A DNA stretch of 64,000 nucleotides from Candidatus Rokuibacteriota bacterium (GTDB lineage Bacteria; Methylomirabilota; Methylomirabilia; Rokubacteriales; CSP1-6): assembly GCA_003220685.1 (NCBI GenBank), contig QHTE01000047.1, positions 40,264 to 104,263 on the forward strand, in the 5' to 3' direction. Positions 32,240 through 39,041 of the stretch are shown here, in pieces. Position 1 is the first letter of the stretch. Every line of letters starts with the position of its first letter. The notes beneath the pieces were generated by a model, which was not told where the DNA came from, searched no databases, and saw nothing but the letters and a program-made list of their open reading frames with translations. The translations under genes and the position numbers were made by a program.

Positions 32240-33512
32240 CCGGCCACCGCCGCGCCAGCACGAGCGCGCCGCCCGCGCCGACGATCGCCAGCGGCACCCC
32301 GAGCCACCAGCGCTGCCGCGCGCGCGCGCGCGTCTGCAAGGTTTTCAGGATCAGCCGGTCGCCGGCGAGGATCTCGGCCCGCCCCGCGAGATACTGACGC
32401 ATCCGCTCCTGCATCTCCTCCGTCACCGGACGCGTGCCCCACTGCGCCTCGCGCTGCATGGCGCGGACCCGCTCGAGCTCGGCGACGGCGCGCCGCACGT
32501 CGTCCACGGCGTCGCGACGCATGTCGCGTTCGTCGGCGCTCAGGAACAGCGTCTGGGTCGCGGGCAGCGAGGCTTCCAGCCAGTCGAGCCACCAGTGGTC
32601 CATCCGCGGAGCGAGCGCGAGCGAGAGCCCGGCGAGCCCGACCAGCGCGCAGAGCGCGATCGCACCGCCCCGCAGCGCCCCGACGCCGCGTGCTCGCGTC
32701 GCCCGGGCGCCGGCACGGGCCGCGAGCGCCGAGCCCACGCAAGCGACGAGGACGCCGAACGCCACGACCACGGTCGCGCCGGTCGGCAGGTCCCACGTCC
32801 ACGACGCCGTCAGGCCGCCCACGCTCACGAGGACCCCGAACGCCCATCCGGCGAGCAACCGGGCGCGCGCCGAGCGCACGAGCGCCGCGGCGGCCGTGGC
32901 CGGCACGACGAGATAGGCGAAGACGAGGAGCACCCCCGCGAGCCTGACCGAGCTCGTCACGACGACGCCGAACGACGCGTAGAACACGAGGTCCCACGCG
33001 CGGACCGCCCGGCGCGCGCCGGCGCCGTCGGGGTCGAGCGAGATGTCGAGCAGCGGTCGGCGCACGAGCCAGTGCAGCACGCCGATCGGCGCGTAGAGGA
33101 GCGCCAGGGTGCCGACCTCAGCTGGCGTGACGGTGAGGATGCTCCCGACCAGGATCTGTCGGATGTGCTCGCCGCCCTGAGGCGCCCGGTCGACGACGAG
33201 CACGGCCGCCGCGGCGGAGACGGCGTACACGATACCGATGACCGCCTCCTGCGGCACGGGCGTCCGTCGCGTACGGCTCACGGCGAAGAGGCCGGCGCCG
33301 CCGAGCGTGAAGACGAGCGCATACCAGTAGGCGGCCTCGCTCTGGATCGGATGTCCGGCCAGGAACGCGATCGTGACGCCGAGCGCGGCCACCTGCGCGA
33401 GCGCCAGATCGACGAAGATCACGCCGCGGGCCAGCACGTGCAAGCCGAGATAGACGTGGATGGCGGTCAACAAGAGACAGGCGACGAATGGCGCCCACAG
33501 AAACTCCACCAT
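32166..33512 (-). CDS. ABC-3 type metal (Zn/Mn) transporter permease with C-terminal extension
   Basis: 448 residues, much longer than ZnuB/MntB (about 270). Residues 1-290 form the polytopic permease (FVACLLLTAIHVYLGLHVLARGVIFVDLALAQVAALG is the diagnostic N-terminus, and LAGVLLVFAYLVVPATAAAAL follows). After one more helix (GGAIALCALVGLAGLSLAL) comes a soluble charged segment (about 305-400, ending QQ-free QTRARARQRW) and a final membrane helix (LGVPLAIVGAGGALVLA). ATG 33512 has GAGG 8 bases upstream and is preferred to GTG 33515. The gene for the partner ATPase is missing from this locus. The C-terminus is encoded in sequence shared with the convergent dehydrogenase gene. Confidence 0.82.
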   Translation of the reverse strand: MVEFLWAPFVACLLLTAIHVYLGLHVLARGVIFVDLALAQVAALGVTIAFLAGHPIQSEAAYWYALVFTLGGAGLFAVSRTRRTPVPQEAVIGIVYAVSAAAAVLVVDRAPQGGEHIRQILVGSILTVTPAEVGTLALLYAPIGVLHWLVRRPLLDISLDPDGAGARRAVRAWDLVFYASFGVVVTSSVRLAGVLLVFAYLVVPATAAAALVRSARARLLAGWAFGVLVSVGGLTASWTWDLPTGATVVVAFGVLVACVGSALAARAGARATRARGVGALRGGAIALCALVGLAGLSLALAPRMDHWWLDWLEASLPATQTLFLSADERDMRRDAVDDVRRAVAELERVRAMQREAQWGTRPVTEEMQERMRQYLAGRAEILAGDRLILKTLQTRARARQRWWLGVPLAIVGAGGALVLARRWPAISRGTCRNPARSSDPAARPGPCA

Positions 33513-33522
33513 CACGCGCGCC

Positions 33523-34431
33523 TCAGCGGGTCCCGGCCAGCGCCTCGCCGAGCCGCTGCACGTTGACGTCGAACAGCGTCAGGTAGTCGCGCGCTTCGGC
33601 GTTGCCGCCGACGGAGGGGACGAGGGTGACGACGCGCGCGCCGTTCGGCGCCGCCACACGATCCGCGACCGCGCGGCTCGCGGACGGCTCGATGATCAGG
33701 ACTCGCACGGCCGCGTCTTTCATGCCCGCTGTCAGCGCCGCGAGCGACGCGGGCGTGGGCGGGACACCGGGCACCGGCTCGACCGTGGCCGCGATCACGA
33801 GGCCGAAGCGGCGCGCGAAGTAGGGCCAGCTGTCGTGGAAGGCGACGACGCGCGCGCCGTGATGGGGCGCCATGGCGTCGGTCCAGCGCCGGAGACCCGC
33901 GTCGAGCTGCTCCAGGAAGCGAGCCCGGTTCCGGCCGAAGGCCTCGCGCGCGTCGGGGGAGAGCCGCGCGAGACCGTCCAGGATGGTCTGGGTCATCGGG
34001 CGCGCGTTGGCCGGATCGAGCCAGTAGTGAGGGTTCCCGAACCCGTGGACGTGCGGGCCCCGCTCGCTCTTCACTCGCGGCGTCTCGGTCTGGAGGAGAT
34101 CGATGCCCCGGGAGACGTCGAGGTCCGCCGCACCGCCGGGCGCGAAGCGGGGATCGTTCACGGTTGCGCGGACCCTCGCGAGCCACGGCTCGTGATCGAG
34201 GCCGACCCGCACCAGCAGCGCGGCCGACTTGAGCCGCGCGAGCTGACCGGGCTTGACGTCGACGGCGTGGGGCTCGTGGAGCGCGGGCGCCAGGCTCTCG
34301 ACGCGCACGCGCTCGCCGCCCACCGCCTCGACGAGCGCCTTGAGGTCCGTCGAGGTCGCGACCACGTCCAGCACGCCGCCGCCCCACGCCGGGGCCGCGG
34401 CGAGCAGGACGAGGGCGAGCGCCCGGAGCAC
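33523..34431 (-). CDS. metal ABC transporter substrate-binding protein (ZnuA-like)
   Basis: 302 residues with a signal peptide (MLRALALVLLAAAPAWGG). Cluster A-I metal-receptor features: LAPALHEPHAVDVKPGQLARLKSA (first His), FGNPHYWLDPANA (second His), VVAFHDSWPYFARRFGL (third His), and a late VKVLIIEPSASR-type acidic residue. A PHVHG segment is a short His cluster. It binds Zn, Mn or a similar ion in the periplasm and passes it to the downstream permease. The GTG start touches the formamidase stop codon, so the three genes form one operon. Confidence 0.86.
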   Translation of the reverse strand: MLRALALVLLAAAPAWGGGVLDVVATSTDLKALVEAVGGERVRVESLAPALHEPHAVDVKPGQLARLKSAALLVRVGLDHEPWLARVRATVNDPRFAPGGAADLDVSRGIDLLQTETPRVKSERGPHVHGFGNPHYWLDPANARPMTQTILDGLARLSPDAREAFGRNRARFLEQLDAGLRRWTDAMAPHHGARVVAFHDSWPYFARRFGLVIAATVEPVPGVPPTPASLAALTAGMKDAAVRVLIIEPSASRAVADRVAAPNGARVVTLVPSVGGNAEARDYLTLFDVNVQRLGEALAGTR

Positions 34432-35556
34432 CTACGATTTCTTGCCGAAGATCGACTTCGGGATCATGCAGTGGACGCCCTTGCGCACATCCACGACCTG
34501 CGACACGCGGCAGTCGGCGGCCATCGAGCTCAGGGAGTAGGCCTCGTAGCGACTCAGCGGCACCAGCTTCTGCTGCTCGAGGAAGTCGACGGCCTCCCGC
34601 ACCGCGTTGACCATCGCCTTGTTCAGATCCTCGTCGAAGCCGGTCGTGATCCAGTGGGTCGGGGTCTCGATCCGTGGCCACTCGAGCTTCATGTCCTTGC
34701 GCACGATGAGTTGCAGAGCGATCTCGCGATATGCGCACTCGAGCGCCGTCAGATTCACCTCACCGTTGCCCTGCCGGCAGTGCGAGTCGCCCGTCCACAC
34801 GAGCCCGCCCTTGAGGAAGATCGGAATGAAGATCCGGGCGCCCTCCTGCAGCTCGTTGATGTCCATGTTCGAGCCGTTCTTCCACGGCCGGAGCGTGGAG
34901 ACCGGCGCCATCGGATCCGTCGAGCCGCCCTTGCGCGGCGAGGGGTCGTTCGGATCGATTCCGACCGCGAGCGTGCCGGGGAAGGGCTTGAGGTCGAGCG
35001 TGATCCCTGGCTTGAACTCCGCCTGCCGCTTCTTGAGATCCAGGGTGAAGAACTTCACGAACCCGTCAGGCATCTCCGGCGCGAGCGCGCCGATCGTCGG
35101 GAAGTCCTTACCGGGAAGGTTGAAGTTGATCCCGAACGGCTTGGGCACGATCTTGACGATCCGGATCTCCATCACGTCGCCGGGCTCGGCGCCGTTGACG
35201 TAGATGGGGCCGGTCATCGAGTGCGGGCCTCCGCCCGGATTGGCGCGCCGCAGCGCGACGATCTCCTCGATCGTGATCCCCGGACGCACCTTGTCGTGGG
35301 AGTGCATCATCGTCTCGACCGAGACCGTGTCGCCCGAGTCGACGGTGAGCTTCGGCGGCTCCTTCGGATCGAGCCAGCCCCACTGCACGGTCTCGAGCGT
35401 CGCCGCGAGTGAGTGCCGCTTGCCGATGGCCGGTGCGGCCGCGCTCTTCTTCGCGTCGCCGGCCTGCTGCGCCAAGGCGTAGAAAGCGGCCGTGAGCATC
35501 AGCACGAGAGCGGCCGATGCCGTGAGGACATGCTTTCTCGAACCCATCGCTCCCAT
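34432..35556 (-). CDS. exported acetamidase/formamidase-family protein
   Basis: 374 residues. A signal peptide (MGAMGSRKHVLTASAALVLMLTAAFYALA) precedes the family domain: LETVQWGWLDPKEPPKLTVDSGDTVSVETMMHSHDKV, GPIYVNGAEPGDVMEIRIVKI, LKPFPGTLAVGI, NGSNMDINELQEGARIFIPIFLKGGLVWTGDSHCRQGNGEVNLTALE, which are the FmdA/AmdA signature regions. Family members hydrolyse formamide or acetamide to ammonia and the acid, usually in the cytoplasm; export is unusual. AAAGGAGA stands 7 bases before ATG 35556. It is followed directly by the metal transporter genes. Confidence 0.88.
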   Translation of the reverse strand: MGAMGSRKHVLTASAALVLMLTAAFYALAQQAGDAKKSAAAPAIGKRHSLAATLETVQWGWLDPKEPPKLTVDSGDTVSVETMMHSHDKVRPGITIEEIVALRRANPGGGPHSMTGPIYVNGAEPGDVMEIRIVKIVPKPFGINFNLPGKDFPTIGALAPEMPDGFVKFFTLDLKKRQAEFKPGITLDLKPFPGTLAVGIDPNDPSPRKGGSTDPMAPVSTLRPWKNGSNMDINELQEGARIFIPIFLKGGLVWTGDSHCRQGNGEVNLTALECAYREIALQLIVRKDMKLEWPRIETPTHWITTGFDEDLNKAMVNAVREAVDFLEQQKLVPLSRYEAYSLSSMAADCRVSQVVDVRKGVHCMIPKSIFGKKS

Positions 35557-35646
35557 CGCGCGTCTCCTTTCGAACCGAGGCTCGGGGGCGCGCAATGATC
35601 CGGCGGAAGTGCCGGAGTCGTCAAGGGGAGCGGAGTCGGGAGCCGA

Positions 35647-35925
35647 CTAGATGACGAGGAGGACGACGCCCCAGGCGGCGACGAGCGTGGCCATGAGCAG
35701 GCGGCTCAGCAGGCGGAGGCGGGACCGTTTTCTCGCGAGGGGAGCGCCCTGCGCGTCGGAGCGATCGCGCAGGCGCTCACCCTCGGCACGGCTCGAGCCG
35801 ACGCCGTGCTGGTTCGAACCGATCGCGACGACGAGATCGCTGTGCGGGAACGTGACCTTCAGGAGGTCCAGCCGATCGACGACGGACGCACCCTGGTCCG
35901 GGTGCTGCCGATCCGAGAGCCACAT
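35647..35925 (-). CDS. small tail-anchored hypothetical protein
   Basis: 92 residues, unrecognised. The N-terminal 70 residues are hydrophilic with Arg-rich parts (SSRAEGERLRDRSD, ARKRSRLRLLSR), and the C-terminus is one hydrophobic helix (LLMATLVAAWGVVLLVI) reaching the end, so a tail-anchored membrane protein is likely. It starts 3 bases after the glycosyltransferase stop codon, and so probably depends on that gene for expression. Confidence 0.5.
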   Translation of the reverse strand: MWLSDRQHPDQGASVVDRLDLLKVTFPHSDLVVAIGSNQHGVGSSRAEGERLRDRSDAQGAPLARKRSRLRLLSRLLMATLVAAWGVVLLVI

Positions 35926-35928
35926 GGC

Positions 35929-36756
35929 TCAGCGTCCCAGGGCGGGAACGGGCCGACGATCGGCGGTCCGGCGAGGCGCCGTCGGAGCCGGCTGAAGCCG
36001 CGTGTATCGCCCGCGGAGGCTGTCGAACGCCCGCGAGTGCCGCACACCGCGCCGGTGGAGGCTGAAGCGAGCGAGCAGCGAGAGGATGCGCAGACCGTAG
36101 ACGGTCGAGGCCGTGAAGCTCGCCGACGAGGCTTCGGGGAAGTATCGCGTCGGCACCGCGATCTCGGCGATCCGGTAGCCGGCGGCGACGATCTGAGCGA
36201 CGATCTGCTGATCGAAGATGAAGCTGTCCGAGTTCAGCGCGAGATTGACGGTCTCCAGCACATCCCGGCGGAAGGCGCGGTAGCCCGTGTGGAACTCGGA
36301 GAGCGACAGATCGAACGTCCGGTTCTCGAGGTTCGTGAGGAAGCGGTTCGAGAAGTACTTCCACCAAGGCATCCCCTGGGCCAGCGCCGAACCGCTCTTC
36401 AATCGCGAGCCGAACACGACGTCGGCCTCCCCACGGACGATCGGATCGATGATCTGCGGGACCAGCCGCGGATCGTACTGATAGTCGGGATGGACCATCA
36501 CCACGATGTCCGCCCCCGCTCGCAGCGCCTCCGCGTAGCACGTCTTCTGGTTCGCGCCGTAGCCGTAGTTCCGGTTGTGCACGAAGATCTCGAGGCCGAG
36601 CTGCCGCGCGACCTCGAGCGTTCCATCGGTGGACCCATCGTCCACCAGGATCACGAGGCTCACCGTGTCCTTCGGCAGCTCCTCGTATGTGAGACGGAGC
36701 GTGCGCCCCGCGTTGTAGGCCGGCATCACGACCACGACTTTCTCTGACGTCCGCAT
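35929..36756 (-). CDS. glycosyltransferase family 2
   Basis: 275 residues of the DPM1/ArnC-like GT2 fold. KVVVVMPAYNAGRTLRLTYEELP at the N-terminus, VILVDDGSTDGTLEVARQLG (nucleotide-binding Asp), YGYGANQKTCYAEALRAGADIVVMVHPDYQYDP (DXD-equivalent), and DVVFGSRLKSGSALAQGMPWWKYFSNRFLTNLENRTFDLSLSEFHTGYRAFRRDVL follow the dolichyl/polyprenyl-phosphate hexose synthase pattern. There is no obvious membrane helix, so a soluble or peripheral enzyme. Start choice is uncertain: ATG 36756 gives the usual N-terminus, ATG 36768 and 36813 are alternatives. Confidence 0.85.
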   Translation of the reverse strand: MRTSEKVVVVMPAYNAGRTLRLTYEELPKDTVSLVILVDDGSTDGTLEVARQLGLEIFVHNRNYGYGANQKTCYAEALRAGADIVVMVHPDYQYDPRLVPQIIDPIVRGEADVVFGSRLKSGSALAQGMPWWKYFSNRFLTNLENRTFDLSLSEFHTGYRAFRRDVLETVNLALNSDSFIFDQQIVAQIVAAGYRIAEIAVPTRYFPEASSASFTASTVYGLRILSLLARFSLHRRGVRHSRAFDSLRGRYTRLQPAPTAPRRTADRRPVPALGR

Positions 36757-36870
36757 GGGGCCACCCATGTGCAGCCGCGATGCCAGTCCGCGTGTCGTCA
36801 GAATCTCGCGCACTTGCGGCGCAGCGCCGCGATATCCGGATCCTTTCGCGACAAAAAATCGTAGCCGGGC

Positions 36871-36887
36871 CTGACGAGAATTGTCAG
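36871..36887. promoter_or_regulatory. small inverted repeat in a divergent intergenic region
   Basis: CTGAC (36871-36875) and GTCAG (36883-36887) face each other over a 7-base AT-rich spacer, between the divergent glycosyltransferase and acyl-CoA dehydrogenase genes. It could be an operator or simple hairpin. Confidence 0.3.
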
Positions 36888-36920
36888 AGGCGTCCCATTG
36901 AGCGCAGGCGTAGCCTGAGG

Positions 36921-36967
36921 TGGTGCGCGCCGCAGGCCGTCGCGGGGCTGGGCCCCGGCGGCCGAGG
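36921..36967 (+). repeat. intergenic hairpin repeat, copy A
   Basis: The unit reads TGGTGCGCGCCGCAGGCCGT CGCGGGGCTGGGCCCCGGCG GCCGAGG. Its arms are nested inverted repeats: GGCCG/CGGCC and GGGGC/GCCCC around a TGG loop. It is followed by GGCGCC, which only partly rebuilds the outer arm. Confidence 0.8.
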
Positions 36968-36982
36968 GGCGCCCTATAGAGT

Positions 36983-37030
36983 TGGTGCGCGCCGCAGGCC
37001 GTCGCGGGGCTGGGGCCCCGGCGGCCGAGG
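36983..37030 (+). repeat. intergenic hairpin repeat, copy B
   Basis: This is the best-preserved copy, 48 bases, identical to copy A apart from one extra G in the loop. Outer arms CGCGCC (36988-36993) and GGCGCG (37029-37034), middle arms GGCCG/CGGCC, inner arms GGGGC/GCCCC. The hairpin ends 11 bases before the start codon of the acyl-CoA dehydrogenase, where a ribosome site would be expected. Confidence 0.8.
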
Positions 37031-37045
37031 CGCGTCTAGAACTAA

Positions 37046-38191
37046 ATGGGCGGCGACTTCTATCTGACGGCGGAGCAGCGCGAGATGCGCGACCTGGTGC
37101 GTGCGATGGCGCGCGAGCGGATCGCGCCGCTGGCCGCCCACGTCGACGAGGCCGAGGCCTACCCGGACGAGTCCCTGAAGCTCCTGGGCGACCAGGGGCT
37201 CATGGGACTCTACATCCCCGAGGCTTATGGCGGGACGGACATGGGGACCCTCGCCTTCTGCCTTGCCGTCGAGGAGATCGCGTGGGCCTGCGCCTCCTCA
37301 GCGACCATCTATCTCGTCCAGTACGCGGGCGGCTGGCCGATCGTCGCCGCGGGCACCGAGGAGCAGAAGCGACGCTATCTACCCCGGCTCGCTTCCGGTG
37401 AGATCACGGCGGCCTTCTCGCTCTCGGAGCCCGGAGCCGGTTCCGATGCGGCGGCGATCTCGACGCGCGCCGTCCGCAAGGGCGACCGCTACGTCCTCAA
37501 CGGCGTCAAGCTCTGGGTGTCGAACGGGAGCAAGGCATCGGTCATCACGCTCTTCGCGACCGTCGACAAGGGGCGCGGCAAGGGCGGCGTCACCGCGTTC
37601 CTCATCGAGCCCACGTTCCCCGGATTCGCCGTCGGCAAGCTCGAACGCAAGCTCGGGATCCGCGGGTCGCCTACCGCCGCGCTCCACCTCTCCGATTGCG
37701 AAGTGCCCGTCGAGAACCGCCTGGGCGAGGAAGGCGAGGGCTACAAGATCGCGCTCAGCGTCCTCGACGGCTCGCGGCCGGCGGTCGGCGCCGAGGCGGT
37801 CGGGATCGGGCAGGCCGCGCTCGACGCCTCGGTGGCTTACGCTAAGGAGCGCCAGCAGTTCGGCCAGCCGATCGGCGCCTTCCAGGGCATCCAGTTCATG
37901 CTGGCCGACATGGCGATGGCGGTGCACGGTTCGCGGCTGCTCGTCCATCACGCGGCGGCGCTGGTCGATCGCGGCGCCCCTGCGGCCCTCGAATCGTCGA
38001 TGGCGAAGTGTTTCGCCGGCGACACCGCAATGAAGGTCGCGACCGATGCCGTGCAGATCTTCGGCGGCTACGGCTACACGCGCGAGTATCCCGTCGAGCG
38101 CTTCATGCGCGACGCAAAGATCACCCAGATCTACGAGGGCACCAACCAGATCCAGCGCGTGGTGATCGCCCGCGAGCTGACCCGCCGATGA
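37046..38191 (+). CDS. acyl-CoA dehydrogenase
   Basis: 381 residues, FAD-dependent desaturation of an acyl-CoA. It shows MGLYIPEAYGGTDMGTLAFCLAVEEI, AFSLSEPGAGSDAAAISTRAV (FAD-binding FtltEp.aGsD), [35 protein letters not shown] and, near the C-terminus, [35 protein letters not shown] with the catalytic Glu. It is about 70% identical by eye to the enzyme at 61900. No ribosome site is visible; a GC hairpin repeat and a half-palindrome GTCTAGA (37034-37040) lie just upstream. Confidence 0.93.
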   Translation: MGGDFYLTAEQREMRDLVRAMARERIAPLAAHVDEAEAYPDESLKLLGDQGLMGLYIPEAYGGTDMGTLAFCLAVEEIAWACASSATIYLVQYAGGWPIVAAGTEEQKRRYLPRLASGEITAAFSLSEPGAGSDAAAISTRAVRKGDRYVLNGVKLWVSNGSKASVITLFATVDKGRGKGGVTAFLIEPTFPGFAVGKLERKLGIRGSPTAALHLSDCEVPVENRLGEEGEGYKIALSVLDGSRPAVGAEAVGIGQAALDASVAYAKERQQFGQPIGAFQGIQFMLADMAMAVHGSRLLVHHAAALVDRGAPAALESSMAKCFAGDTAMKVATDAVQIFGGYGYTREYPVERFMRDAKITQIYEGTNQIQRVVIARELTRR

Positions 38192-38280
38192 GCGACCGCT
38201 CGAGCGACGCGCGCCGTTTTCCCACCGATTAGCCGTACTGGACCAACAGATCATTGACGCCGCCTGCCTGTGGTGGTACG

Positions 38281-38290
38281 TGTCTAGACA
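38281..38290. promoter_or_regulatory. perfect palindrome TGTCTAGACA, probable GntR/HutC-type operator
   Basis: The 10-base perfect palindrome lies 25 bases before the regulator's start codon. It shares the GTCTAGAC core known for HutC-subfamily GntR repressors such as DasR. A possible -35 TTGACG (38254-38259) with a weak -10 (38277-38282) overlaps it, so binding would block transcription of gntR-hyuA-hyuB and the genes beyond. Confidence 0.55.
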
Positions 38291-38315
38291 TCCTGACAGC
38301 AGGAGGGCCGCTCCT

Positions 38316-39041
38316 TTGAATTATCGTCCCGGCATTCCCCGCTATCTGCAGATCGCCGACTCCATCCGTCACGAGCTCCGCGACGAAGGCGAGCGGATCG
38401 CGTCCGAGCACGCACTCTGCGCGCGCTTCAAGGTGAGCCGCCCCACCATCCGGCAGGCCCTCGAAGTCCTCGTCCAGGAAGGGCGGCTGTACCGCCACGC
38501 CGGCCGGGGGACGTTCGCGACACCCGCCGCCGGCGGCGACCGCAAGCTCCGGGTGATCGGCTCGGTCGGGGACATGATGGCGCTGGGCGACGAGACCTGG
38601 TTCAAGTTCGTCTCGCGCGAGGTCGTGCTCCTGCCGGCGAACATCGCCCAGGCGCTCCGCCTGCCGCCGCGCTCCTCGGCCTACTGCATCGTCGGTGTGC
38701 GGCATGCCGAGACCGGGCCGTTCCAGCACGTCACCGCCTACATGCCGCTGACGATCGGCAACGCGCTCTCCGACGAAGACCTCTCCAAGACCTCGCTGAT
38801 CGGCGCCATCGAGCGGCTGCTGGGCGTGCCGATCAAGCTCATGGAGCAGGTGGTGGACGCCGCGCTCGCGCCGCGCCAGATCGCCGAGCTCTTGCAGGTC
38901 CGCGCTCGGTCCCCGCTGCTCTTCTTCGAGCGCACGTACTTCGCCCTGAGCGGCGAGCCCGTCGAGCACACGATCACGTGGCAGACCGGCCGCCGCTATC
39001 CGTACCGCATCGTACTCTCGCGCGGGGAGCGCCGGAACTGA
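38316..39041 (+). CDS. GntR-family transcriptional regulator with UTRA domain
   Basis: 241 residues. N-terminal winged helix: GIPRYLQIADSIRHELRDEGERIASEHALCARFKVSRPTIRQALEVLVQEGRLYRHAGRGTFA. From about residue 75 a UTRA ligand-binding domain follows (VSREVVLLPANIAQALRLPP..., ERTYFALSGEPVEHTITWQTGRRYPYRIVLSR). HutC-type members respond to a small acidic metabolite. TTG 38316 is chosen because AGGAGG lies 9 bases upstream and the protein then begins at the conserved helix; GTG 38280 is the alternative but sits inside the operator. First gene of the long plus-strand cluster. Confidence 0.9.
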   Translation: MNYRPGIPRYLQIADSIRHELRDEGERIASEHALCARFKVSRPTIRQALEVLVQEGRLYRHAGRGTFATPAAGGDRKLRVIGSVGDMMALGDETWFKFVSREVVLLPANIAQALRLPPRSSAYCIVGVRHAETGPFQHVTAYMPLTIGNALSDEDLSKTSLIGAIERLLGVPIKLMEQVVDAALAPRQIAELLQVRARSPLLFFERTYFALSGEPVEHTITWQTGRRYPYRIVLSRGERRN

